From contig JBFLXJ010000001.1 of assembly GCA_040757085.1 (NCBI GenBank), forward strand, positions 1 to 58,040: DNA of 58,040 nucleotides, read 5' to 3'. The notes beneath the pieces are model-generated. The model did no database searches. It was not told where the DNA came from and was given only the letters and a program-made list of their open reading frames with translations. Shown piece by piece: positions 1 through 7,990 of this stretch. This DNA comes from Bacillota bacterium. GTDB lineage: Bacteria > Bacillota > Sulfobacillia > JACIYH01. The position numbers and the translations under genes are program-made. Numbering within the stretch: the stretch's first letter is position 1; the number at the start of each line of letters is the position of its first letter.

Positions 1-585
1 CCGCCTCTCGTCCCCCGAGCCCAGGCACAGGAACTGGGAGGAGCGGGCACGGCGCCAGTCCTTGAGCCATTCATCGTGCGTCCGGTAGCCGTTTTCCTCC
101 AGGTGGAACTGCCGGCGGAAGAGCCTGTTTGAGCCAAAGCACATGCGGGGCACCACACGGTTGAGGTCCTGTTCCACCAGCGCCAGCCTGGACTCCAGTT
201 GGGCCAGCCGGCGCCTCTTGTGGTGGATCTCGAACCTCAGCCCCCACCTGGACCCCGGGCCTTCGGCCTGCTCCAGTCGCTCCTTGAGGCCGGCCAGGGA
301 TTCCTCCAGTGAACGGATCTGATCTTTCAGCCTGCGCGCGTGCCTCTTCCTGGCTTCGTGGGCGGCCTTCACCTTGCCCCCCAGTACCGAGGCCACGGCG
401 TTGAACATGCGGGCGGTGATGCCAAACGCGGGAAGGTAACGGCGCTTGCAGTCGGGCAGGGGTTCACCCCGGACGTAATGGTCACGGAAGAGGGTCCGCT
501 CGACGCAGCCAAAGAGGGCGGCAAAGGCCTCCAGCAGGGGATACAAAGACCTGTCTTTGATTCTGGTCTCAAAGGTTACCTTCAC
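1..585 (-). CDS. TnpB-related (IS200/IS605 OrfB family) protein, N-terminal part
   Basis: Reading the minus strand from a GTG at 585 gives 195 codons without a stop, so the gene runs off the left edge and its C-terminus is missing. A GGTGtGGTG ribosome site precedes the start. Residues about 1-80 and the following Lys/Arg/Glu-rich helical stretch (about 80-150) resemble the N-terminal half of TnpB-related proteins. The later segment reading CFGSNRLFRRQFHLEENGY and then WRRARSSQFLCLGSGDE matches, as I remember it, a conserved block of that family. TnpB-type proteins are RNA-guided nucleases carried by IS200/IS605 elements. The RuvC-like catalytic residues and any guide-RNA region lie outside the window, so activity cannot be judged. 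No tnpA is visible on this side. Confidence 0.72.
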   Translation of the reverse strand, partial: MKVTFETRIKDRSLYPLLEAFAALFGCVERTLFRDHYVRGEPLPDCKRRYLPAFGITARMFNAVASVLGGKVKAAHEARKRHARRLKDQIRSLEESLAGLKERLEQAEGPGSRWGLRFEIHHKRRRLAQLESRLALVEQDLNRVVPRMCFGSNRLFRRQFHLEENGYRTHDEWLKDWRRARSSQFLCLGSGDERR

Positions 586-1140
586 GCCACCACACCTGCC
601 AGTTACCCCGGACAAACCCTGCGCCGGGCCCATCTCCGCACATCGGTTCGTATGCATTATACCTGGGGGATGACCCCGTGCCAGCACCTGTTCGTCGCTT
701 GGTTGTCGCCTGATCTCTTGCAACTATTGCTGGGAACCTGCCGAGATTGTTGAGTGTCTTGCTCGCTGCGAGCAACCCCTCAGTGGTCGCCGTACCAGTC
801 GGGACACAGGAGACCAGTGTGCGAGAGTGCAAGCAACACAGTGGCCCGGCAACTCCCGGCTCCGCCAGATACGATGCCTGGGCCCGGACCACCTCGGCCA
901 CTGTTCGTTTGCCATCACTGCTCGCCCATACGAGCAGCGACAGGCGCGGCACACCAAATCCGGCAGCAATAAACGCTGCCGGTACGAGGGCACACTCACG
1001 CCCGCTGATTCTGGCTGCTTGCGCGCCCAATTCAGCGTTGGGACACCGTGCAACCCCGCACTCGGCAGCATCTGTTTGCTGAACTTCCCTGGGCCGTGCA
1101 CCCGAGGCGGCAGCGGAGCTACGGGTTACTCACGTCGCCC
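586..1140. other. 555-base stretch with no supported gene
   Basis: It lies between the transposon-like gene and the pseudopilin. Open frames exist on both strands, including one of about 150 codons on the minus strand, but none has a convincing ribosome site, recognisable motif or family resemblance. It may be decayed sequence next to the mobile gene, or the 3' untranslated region of the pilus operon. I see no tRNA and no convincing terminator. Confidence 0.5.
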
Positions 1141-1548
1141 CTATTCAATCTCGATGATGTCACCCTCGTAGATGTATATGTCGATCGTCCCCCTATCCTT
1201 GCCGTATATCCAGAGTTTGAAGTCGTTGCCAACCCTGGTGTAGCTGCCGAACGAGAAAGTAGCTCGCGCCTCCTGCTGCGGGAGGGCAATATAGTCGTCA
1301 AGCACATCGCGGAGATTCGCATAGCTTTGGATAGCACTTTCCGCCGGGTAGTCCCCTTGCTTTGAGGCAAATAGTACCATGGCGGTCTGGATGTTCTTGG
1401 CGTCGGTCTTGGCTGCCTTCTTCTTGGCGTTGTCGACGTAACCGCCCACCATGGGCACGGCTATGGCGACGAGGACGCCGAGGATCGTGATGACGACGAC
1501 CAGCTCGATGAGGGTAAAGCCCCGCCGATCCCTCCGCAGATACCTCAT
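1141..1548 (-). CDS. Type IV pilus / type II secretion pseudopilin (GspG-like)
   Basis: 135 aa. The start ATG at 1548 follows a GGGAG site, and the N-terminus is a class III prepilin leader: MRYLRRDRRG then FTLIE, so prepilin peptidase should cut after Gly10 and leave mature Phe1 and Glu5. Residues about 11-33 form the hydrophobic helix that anchors subunits in the membrane and packs the fibre core. The remainder (AKTDAKNIQTAMVLFASKQG onward) resembles GspG/PilA-like globular domains. It is the last gene of the minus-strand pilus operon, after the O-antigen-ligase-like gene. With a single pilin-like gene here, other pilins and the prepilin peptidase must be elsewhere. A longer in-frame reading upstream is rejected because it would bury the leader peptide. 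Confidence 0.88.
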   Translation of the reverse strand: MRYLRRDRRGFTLIELVVVITILGVLVAIAVPMVGGYVDNAKKKAAKTDAKNIQTAMVLFASKQGDYPAESAIQSYANLRDVLDDYIALPQQEARATFSFGSYTRVGNDFKLWIYGKDRGTIDIYIYEGDIIEIE

Positions 1549-1661
1549 TTTTGATCCGCTCCCTTCGCTCATGGGGCGTCCCGCCCCTGTAATCGATGCA
1601 GCATGATTCGCCATTTCAGGTAAAAATCCCTCCAGGTTGTTACTGATTCCCGATAACACGC

Positions 1662-3554
1662 TTACGGGCGCTGCCCGGCGGGAGGCACCGTCAAAGAGAC
1701 GAGGATGCGGGCGGCCTCGCGGAACACGCTCTCCAGTGTTTCGGGCGAGGCGGCGACGGTGCTCTGGAACTGCGTTCGGTGGGACAGTAAGAAGGCCAGC
1801 TCCTCCACTGCCCGCCGTTTCTGCCCGGCGGCCTCGTAAGCCAGAGCCAGGTGCAGGCGGATTTGCGGTTCCCACCTGTACAGAGCCACGGCCTGCTCAA
1901 GATGCACCAGTGCTGCAGGTGTGTTACCTGCGTGAAGGTACAGACACCCTACCAGATCCCGCAGGTAAGGATCGTAGGGGTTGTCGTGCGCACCTCTGAT
2001 GGCCGTGTCCAGAGCCCGGGCGAGCCAGTAAGAGTGATCCTGTGCATCATCCTCGTGGTCGCTCATCTGGCGCAGGATGTGGGCCAGCAGCATGGCGGTG
2101 CGGGGATGTCCGGGCAGAACCCACTGTGCTATCTCCGCCCGCTGCCGGGCAAGGACGAGGTTTCCCTCCTCCAGAGCATCCTGGGCTCGCTGACGGGCTA
2201 CCAGGGCGCCATATGGCCTGACCCCCAGGAGCACGGCCACGAGAAGCGCCAGGGGCAGTGCCACCGGAAGTGCCCGTCGTAAGTATGCTCCCGGCCGGGC
2301 TGGAATGGGGATGCGGTATGCTGCTGCCTCGGGTGCGCCGGCGCGCACCATGATCCCCAGGAGGGTGAACAGCAGCAGCACGACCGCCGGAAACTGCAGG
2401 TCGAGGTCCACGGCGCTGTGCACCAGGATGGCGGTGACACCTGCGGCAGCCGAAGCCGTGTCGGAAGCCACGGCAGCGCGACGGCGGAAGCCCAGGCGGT
2501 ACATACCCCGGACCGTGCCCGCCACTGCGACCAGCACCGCCCCACCCCCCAGCAAACCCAGCTCGGCCAGGAACTGCAGATAATCATTATGCAGCCGGTT
2601 GGCAAACAATTCCGGAGTGAGCTGAAAGGCGGTGGCCACCTGGTGGTAGGATCCGGCCCCCAGGCCGATCCAGGGACTCGTCAGGAACGCCCGGAGGCCG
2701 GAGCACCAGAATTCGAGCCGTCCCGTCCAGGAGGGGCTCCCGACCGTCGTTACCACCCGTTCGCCGGCCGTCCATAATCCCCAGGCGTGAGCCGAGACAG
2801 GAAGCCCGCGGCCCGCGGGTTGCAGGAAAAGGAGAGTGACGAAGATGGCAGTGCCGCCGATGGCCGCAGCAGCCAGGCTGCGAGCGGCATGGCGGCGGTG
2901 GGGCGCCAGCCAGAGGAAAACGCCGGCTGCGATGGGGGCGGTGAGCAGGGCACCGCGGGACCCGGTGTACAGAAAGGAAGCGACCAGCGCCGCGGCCGCA
3001 ACCAGGGCAAGGACGTTCCGTTTCGCCTGATAGGTGCTGGCCAGCCCCAGGGGCACGAAGGTCAGGGCGAGGAGGTAGGCGGCGTAACTGTTGGGATAGG
3101 TGAACGGGCCGCTCATCCTGACGGCGGGAAACGATGCGGAGGCACACCAGTACTGGTAGAGTGTGTACAGGGCAAGGGTACCGCCCAGCAGGGTAAGGGC
3201 CCAGGTCAAACGGCCAGCTGACCTCTGGTCAAGGAGGCGCGAGACGCAAAGGTACAGTGTAAAGGCAGCACCCCAGAAGAGGGCCTGTTCGTAGGAATCC
3301 GACGGAGCCACCGACCAGGAGATGCTCAGGGCCATGACCAGGGGGAGTCCTGCCCAGGCATCGGGCCAGTGCAGGAGTGCTGTGCGAATCTGGCAGGGGT
3401 TGGCTGCATTGGCCATGACATGGGGGCGAACCAGGAGGTAGGCGGCGAATGTGAGCAGGAGGTAGATCAGGGTGCGGGGGCCCGTGTACCAGGACCCCAG
3501 CGGCCAGGGGGAAAACAGGATCGCTGCCGCCACCAACCAGGCTGCCACGTTCAT
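1662..3554 (-). CDS. O-antigen ligase / Wzy family membrane protein with C-terminal TPR-like region
   Basis: 630 aa. About ten hydrophobic segments cover residues 5-430. A Wzy_C-type core follows the YTGSRGALL segment (about 196-204) and contains the family's HND motif, HNDYLQFLAELG, at 322-333. Residues about 455-620 are soluble and helical, with TPR-like spacing (QRAQDALEEGNLVLARQRAE; GNTPAALVHLEQAVALYRWE). Members join glycan repeats, ligate O-antigen to lipid A, or transfer glycans to pilins (PglL type). The gene lies between pilC and a pilin gene in the same operon. A role in pilin glycosylation is therefore an inference from context. Start ATG follows a GAGGAGGCGG site. Confidence 0.75.
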   Translation of the reverse strand: MNVAAWLVAAAILFSPWPLGSWYTGPRTLIYLLLTFAAYLLVRPHVMANAANPCQIRTALLHWPDAWAGLPLVMALSISWSVAPSDSYEQALFWGAAFTLYLCVSRLLDQRSAGRLTWALTLLGGTLALYTLYQYWCASASFPAVRMSGPFTYPNSYAAYLLALTFVPLGLASTYQAKRNVLALVAAAALVASFLYTGSRGALLTAPIAAGVFLWLAPHRRHAARSLAAAAIGGTAIFVTLLFLQPAGRGLPVSAHAWGLWTAGERVVTTVGSPSWTGRLEFWCSGLRAFLTSPWIGLGAGSYHQVATAFQLTPELFANRLHNDYLQFLAELGLLGGGAVLVAVAGTVRGMYRLGFRRRAAVASDTASAAAGVTAILVHSAVDLDLQFPAVVLLLFTLLGIMVRAGAPEAAAYRIPIPARPGAYLRRALPVALPLALLVAVLLGVRPYGALVARQRAQDALEEGNLVLARQRAEIAQWVLPGHPRTAMLLAHILRQMSDHEDDAQDHSYWLARALDTAIRGAHDNPYDPYLRDLVGCLYLHAGNTPAALVHLEQAVALYRWEPQIRLHLALAYEAAGQKRRAVEELAFLLSHRTQFQSTVAASPETLESVFREAARILVSLTVPPAGQRP

Positions 3555-3602
3555 GTTGCCGCCTCCTCGCTTGCCCGCCGGCGATCCGTGCTCGAGCCGC
3601 CT

Positions 3603-4820
3603 TCAGCCCACGTAGCGGAGAACCGAGAACATGGGCAGGAAGATAGAGATCATGATACCGCCCACCACCAGGCCCAGCAGGACGATCACCACCGGTTCCA
3701 CCAGGGCCGTTAGACGCTGGGACAATCGTTCTGCTTCCGTCTCGAACGTTTCTGCGACCCGTACGAACATGCGGTCCAGGGCCCCGCTCTCTTCGCCCAC
3801 GGCCACCATCTGGGTCACCATGGGCGGCACGAACGGTCCGGGCACGAGTCCGCCGGAAAGGCCGCGTCCCTGCTGCACGCTGGTTTCCGTGCGTTCCAGG
3901 ACGTCCCGGAGCACGAGGTTGGCGGCGGCGCGGCGGGCCACGGCCAGAGCAACCGGTAAGGGCACGCCTGCTTCCAGCATGGCGGCCAGGGTGCGAGCGG
4001 TACGCGACCAGGCCTGATCCACCAGTAGCTCCCCCACCAGGGGCAGTTTGAGGAGAAGCCGTTCGTAGGTTTCTGTGACTGCACCGCGCCCCCGCAGGAC
4101 GTGCCAGAGCCCCACGGCGGCCACAATCAGTGCCACGACCCCGTACCAAAAACGGCGCAAGAAAAAGCTGACGGATGCCAGGATGCGCGTGGGGAGCGGT
4201 AGCGGGGCCCCCAGGGTTTCGAACAGAGAAAGGAACCTGGGCACCACGAAGAACATGAGGAAAAACACGGCCGCGCAGGCCACCACGAGCACGATGACAG
4301 GGTACGTGAGGGAAGCCTTCACCTTGGCCACCGCTGCCTCCTCGCGCTGAAAGTGATCGGCCAGGCGGTTGAGCACGTCTTCCAGGTTGCCGCCCACCTC
4401 CCCTGCCGCCACCATGTTGGACAGGACCTCGGGAAACACGGGGCCCTGGGCGTGCAGGGCTGCGCTGAAGGTGTCCCCTGCTTCCAGCCGGGATATCACC
4501 CGGCCCAGCACCGTGCCCAGGCGGGAGCCGCGGTACTGGTGCTGGAGTACGCCCAGGGAGGTGATGAGGGAGATGCCGGCCGCCAGCATGGTGGCGAGCT
4601 GGCGGCAGAACCTTGCCAGCTCTGCCCTGCCCAGGGGCCGGCCGGGGAGCCTCAGTTCTCGCCGAACTACGGTGCCCAGGTCCCGGTCGATCTCCAGGTG
4701 CGTAACCACCAGAGCCCGGGATCTCAACTGGGCCAGTGCCGCCTGCCGGTCCGGTGCCTCCAGCCGCCCCCGGACGACCCGTCCTTCCTTATCTCGCGCC
4801 CGGAAACTCCACGAGGGCAC
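3603..4820 (-). CDS. pilC: Type IV pilus inner-membrane platform protein PilC (GspF family)
   Basis: 405 aa. Begins MPSWSFRARDKEGRVVRG, the usual start of PilC/GspF, and carries two T2SSF repeats (about 68-190 and 270-395). Three main membrane segments are visible, near 168-190, 220-240 and 375-398, the last ending in the IFLPMFSVL tail. PilC is the platform that couples the cytoplasmic PilB and PilT ATPases to pilin insertion and extraction. Its start lies 32 bases inside the end of pilT, so translation is probably coupled. The length is normal for the family. Confidence 0.93.
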   Translation of the reverse strand: MPSWSFRARDKEGRVVRGRLEAPDRQAALAQLRSRALVVTHLEIDRDLGTVVRRELRLPGRPLGRAELARFCRQLATMLAAGISLITSLGVLQHQYRGSRLGTVLGRVISRLEAGDTFSAALHAQGPVFPEVLSNMVAAGEVGGNLEDVLNRLADHFQREEAAVAKVKASLTYPVIVLVVACAAVFFLMFFVVPRFLSLFETLGAPLPLPTRILASVSFFLRRFWYGVVALIVAAVGLWHVLRGRGAVTETYERLLLKLPLVGELLVDQAWSRTARTLAAMLEAGVPLPVALAVARRAAANLVLRDVLERTETSVQQGRGLSGGLVPGPFVPPMVTQMVAVGEESGALDRMFVRVAETFETEAERLSQRLTALVEPVVIVLLGLVVGGIMISIFLPMFSVLRYVG

Positions 4821-5862
4821 GCCCGATCCCCCCGCCCGGCGCCGCTATTCGCCGGGTGTATTCGGCCTCAGAAATGATCCCCGCTTGCCAAAGGCGGGCC
4901 AGAGACTGGCGCATGGTCATCATCCCCATGGAGCCCCCGGTTTCCAGCACCGTCGCGAGCTGGTGGATCTTTCCCTCCCGGATCAGGTTGGCTGCGGCCG
5001 CGGTGCACACCAGCAGTTCGAAGGCGGCGACCCGCCCCGACCCGTCCGCCCGCGGGATCAGCTGCTGAGCGGCTACGCCCAGGAGGCACCCGGCCAGCTG
5101 GACGCGCACCTGATTCTGCTGTGCTGCCGGGAAAGCGTCCACGATACGGGCCACTGTTTGGGCGGCATCGATGGTGTGCAGGGTCGCCATGACCAGGTGG
5201 CCCGTCTCGGCTGCGGTGATGGCGGTGGCCATGGTGTCCAGGTCGCGCATCTCCCCGATCATGATCACGTCCGGGTCCTGCCGCAGGGCGGCCCGGAGGC
5301 CGTCGGCGAAACTGCGCGTGTCGCCACCGACCTCCCGCTGGTGCACCACACTGCGCCGATGGCGGTGCAGATACTCGATAGGGTCTTCCAGAGTGATGAT
5401 GTGGCGTTCTGAGTTCCGGTTGATGGTATCGATGAGAGCCGCCAGAGTGGTGGACTTGCCGCTGCCCGCGGGCCCGGTGACCAAGAGGAAGCCCTTGGGA
5501 GAAAATGCCATCCGGACCAGGGCAGGAGGGAGCCCCAATTCCTCGGGGGACGGCACTTCCGTGGGAATGAGCCTCACCGCGAACGCCACCGTGCCCCGCT
5601 GCATGAACACGTTGACCCGGAACCTGCCCAGTCCGGGAACGCCATATGAGAAGTCGAGTTCGCCCCGGCTCTCGAATTGAGCCCGCTGCTCGGGGGTGGT
5701 GACTTCGTCGACGAACCCCCTCACCTGTTCGGGGCTCAGGTCCGGTAGTGAAGTGCGCTCGAGCCTGCCGTCCACCCGCAACACGGGAGGAAGACCCGCA
5801 CCCAGGTGCAGGTCCGAAGCCCCGCGGGCGACAGCATGACGCAGCAGATCGTTCATCGTCAC
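4789..5862 (-). CDS. pilT: Twitching-motility / pilus retraction ATPase PilT
   Basis: 357 aa. An N-terminal PAS-like domain (ASDLHLGAGLPPVLRVDG) precedes the RecA-like ATPase core. The core has Walker A GPAGSGKST at 130-138, the Asp box/Walker B region DPDVIMIGEMRD near 196-207, and the His box HLVMATLHT at 222-230. The third Walker A residue is Ala where most PilT proteins have Thr. PilT hexamers drive pilus disassembly, powering twitching and DNA uptake. The gene starts 9 bases after pilB stops and overlaps pilC. A GTG at 5862 and an ATG two codons later are both possible starts. Confidence 0.93.
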   Translation of the reverse strand: MTMNDLLRHAVARGASDLHLGAGLPPVLRVDGRLERTSLPDLSPEQVRGFVDEVTTPEQRAQFESRGELDFSYGVPGLGRFRVNVFMQRGTVAFAVRLIPTEVPSPEELGLPPALVRMAFSPKGFLLVTGPAGSGKSTTLAALIDTINRNSERHIITLEDPIEYLHRHRRSVVHQREVGGDTRSFADGLRAALRQDPDVIMIGEMRDLDTMATAITAAETGHLVMATLHTIDAAQTVARIVDAFPAAQQNQVRVQLAGCLLGVAAQQLIPRADGSGRVAAFELLVCTAAAANLIREGKIHQLATVLETGGSMGMMTMRQSLARLWQAGIISEAEYTRRIAAPGGGIGRALVEFPGAR

Positions 5863-5871
5863 GGGTAGAGT

Positions 5872-7530
5872 TCACTCTCCTCCGAATGCTACCCGCCTGG
5901 CCTCTTCCAGGGAAATGAGGCCCAGCAACGCCTTCTGAACCGCGTCCTGCTCCAGCGTGCGCATGCCGTGCTCTACCGCGTACTGGTGAATGGCCGCCGC
6001 CGGTTGCCGGGCGAGAACCAGATCGCGTACCCCCTGGTCCACGGTCAACAGTTCGAAGATCCCCACCCGGCCCAGGAAACCGCGCCCCTCGCAGCGGGGG
6101 CACCCTTCTGCCCGCCTCACCTCAAGGGGCCCGGCGGGCAATCCCAGCGAGAGTCTCTCGGGGGCGTCTTCGGGTAGCAGGTAGCTTGCGGCACAGTGGG
6201 GACACAGGCGTCTGGCCAGCCGCTGGGCCAGCACCGCCCGCAGGGAAGACGCGACCAGGAACGGCTCCAGGCCCATGTCCAGCAGCCGGCTCACGCTCTG
6301 GGCTGCCCGGCCCGTGTGAAGGGTGCTCAGCACCAGGTGCCCGGTGAGGGCGGCCCGCACGGCTATCTCCGCAGTGTCGGGATCCCGGATCTCACCGACC
6401 ATGATGATGTCGGGATCCTGGCGTAAGATGGCGCGCAGCGCCGTCGCGAAGGTCAGCCCTGCCTTTTCGTTGATCTGCACCTGGTTAACGCCCGGGATGT
6501 GATACTCCACGGGGTCCTCCACGGTGACCAGGTTGAGGGCGGGGTCGTTCAGCCAGTTCAGGGAAGCGTGCAGGGTGGTGGTTTTGCCCGAACCTGTGGG
6601 CCCGGTGACGAGCACCATGCCGCGTACCTGCTGCAGGGTTTCCCGGTAGGCGTCCTGCACGTCGGGCAGGAAGCCCAGGTCTTCCAGCCGGGTGATGGCC
6701 TGCGCCCGGTCCAGGACCCTGATAGTCACCTTTTCACCGTAGACGGTGGGTAGGGTGGAGACACGCAGGTCCACAGACCGCCCCTCGTGTTCCACCCGGA
6801 AACCACCGTCCTGGGGCAGGCGCCGGACGGAGATGTCCATGCCGGCCATGAGCTTGATGCGCGAAATCGCGGGGGCCTGGGCACCCCGGGGTACTTCGAG
6901 GACCTCACGCAGGAGCCCGTCGATCCGGAACCTCACCCGAGCCCCATTCTCGTGCGGTTCGATATGCACGTCCGACGCCCGGGCAGAAACGGCCTGTTCG
7001 ATGATGCTGCTGACCAGCTTCACCACGGGTGCCTGTTCTACCAGTTCGCGCAGCCGGAAGACTTCGATCTCCTGGGGCCCGGCTGCCTGCAGGGTCTCTT
7101 CCAGGGCCTCCAGCTGGTACGCGCGTCGGAGCGCTTCCTCGAGCGCCCGGGCGGGTACGACGACAGGCTGTACCGCCAGGCCGGTGAGCAGCCTGACGTC
7201 TTCCTGGGCCAGCAGATCCAGGGGGTTAGCCATGGCCAGTTCCAGGACATTGCCCCGCCGGGCCAGGGGGATCACCCGGTGCCGCCTGGCCACCTGCTCG
7301 GGGATCAGTTTGACCGCCTCCCGCTCGTACGCCACGGTAGGGGAAAAGCGCAGGCCCAGCTGCTCGGCCAGGGCCCTGGCCAGGTCTTCTTCGGTGATGA
7401 ACCCCATCCGCATCAGGGTTTCGCCCAGCTTGGCCCCGGACCGCCGTGCCTCTTCCAGCGCCTGCTGAAGCTGGGCGCTATGTATGCGTCCTGATTGGAC
7501 CAGGATTTCCCCCAGGCGCTTGGGTGGCAT
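5872..7530 (-). CDS. pilB: Type IV pilus assembly ATPase PilB (GspE family)
   Basis: 552 aa from the ATG at 7530, chosen because CAGGAGG lies 8-9 bases upstream; an in-frame GTG seven codons earlier would overlap that site. Domains: MshEN-type N-terminus (about 1-140), the N2 region ASDVHIEPHENGARVRFRIDG, Walker A GPTGSGKTT at 310-318, Walker B DPDIIMVGEIRD near 372-383, His box HLVLSTLHT, and a zinc site formed by Cys443, Cys446, Cys477 and Cys480. PilB powers pilin polymerisation. It is the first gene of the pilus operon, transcribed divergently from valS. The MshEN domain raises the possibility of c-di-GMP control, as known for that family. Confidence 0.94.
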   Translation of the reverse strand: MPPKRLGEILVQSGRIHSAQLQQALEEARRSGAKLGETLMRMGFITEEDLARALAEQLGLRFSPTVAYEREAVKLIPEQVARRHRVIPLARRGNVLELAMANPLDLLAQEDVRLLTGLAVQPVVVPARALEEALRRAYQLEALEETLQAAGPQEIEVFRLRELVEQAPVVKLVSSIIEQAVSARASDVHIEPHENGARVRFRIDGLLREVLEVPRGAQAPAISRIKLMAGMDISVRRLPQDGGFRVEHEGRSVDLRVSTLPTVYGEKVTIRVLDRAQAITRLEDLGFLPDVQDAYRETLQQVRGMVLVTGPTGSGKTTTLHASLNWLNDPALNLVTVEDPVEYHIPGVNQVQINEKAGLTFATALRAILRQDPDIIMVGEIRDPDTAEIAVRAALTGHLVLSTLHTGRAAQSVSRLLDMGLEPFLVASSLRAVLAQRLARRLCPHCAASYLLPEDAPERLSLGLPAGPLEVRRAEGCPRCEGRGFLGRVGIFELLTVDQGVRDLVLARQPAAAIHQYAVEHGMRTLEQDAVQKALLGLISLEEARRVAFGGE

Positions 7531-7660
7531 GCCGACCGCCTCCTGCAACACAGGCGAGCTACCACCGTCTCCGGCAATAGAGGTGGCACCGTGTCCGCCT
7601 CTCGACAGCCTTCGACTTCTCGTTCGCTGAAATCCTGCCGAATCCTGCTCAACGCGGTGC

Positions 7661-7690
7661 TTGCCTGGGGCGGGGGGGAAAAGATATAAT
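7661..7690 (+). promoter_or_regulatory. valS promoter
   Basis: TTGCCT at 7661-7666, an 18-base spacer, and a perfect TATAAT at 7685-7690. Transcription would begin near 7697, just before the first paired element of the T-box leader. The assignment rests on consensus and position only. Confidence 0.7.
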
Positions 7691-7696
7691 GACGCA

Positions 7697-7955
7697 AAGG
7701 CGATGAAGGGGAGGAGTAGGGCCGTGTCCCGCCCCAGAGAGGGGGATCCCTGGTTGCGAGGTCCCCTGACGGGAAGGTCCGAACGTCGCCCCCCAAGCAG
7801 TCCGGCCGAGCCGCGGGGGACATCAGCCCTGGCCGGTGTCCCCGGTGCCGTAGGTCGGACCGGGTTCTCCCGTTAACGAGAAGAGAGGGCTGCCCTGGCA
7901 GCAGCAAGGTGGTACCGCGGGCCTCTTCCGTCCTTGCACGGGAGAGGCCTTTCCC
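7697..7955 (+). promoter_or_regulatory. T-box leader of valS (specifier GTC, Val)
   Basis: A tRNA-sensing leader. Stem I starts at GATGAAGGGG (7702), has the AG-bulge sequence CAGAGAGGG near 7735, and on its descending strand carries GAAC-GTC-G, placing a Val codon GTC at 7785-7787 in the specifier loop. The conserved CGTTA block is at 7871-7875. A small linking hairpin GCTGCC-CT-GGCAGC is at 7889-7902. The T-box core GGTGGTACCGCGG is at 7908-7920, and a terminator follows. Uncharged tRNA-Val is expected to stabilise the antiterminator and allow valS transcription when valine is short. Confidence 0.9.
7920..7952 (+). terminator. Intrinsic terminator of the valS T-box
   Basis: GGCCTCTTCCGT (7920-7931) pairs with ACGGGAGAGGCC (7938-7949), apart from a C/A mismatch, around a 6-base loop, followed by TTT. 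It overlaps the end of the T-box core, so antiterminator and terminator are mutually exclusive. Confidence 0.85.
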
Positions 7956-7990
7956 ATGATATGTGCAGAGTGACGAGGAGGGGGAGACCC

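Noticed and set aside
569-1030. 153-codon minus-strand frame between the TnpB-related gene and the pseudopilin
   Set aside because: It overlaps the start of the TnpB-related gene, has no ribosome site and no family resemblance; could be decayed sequence.
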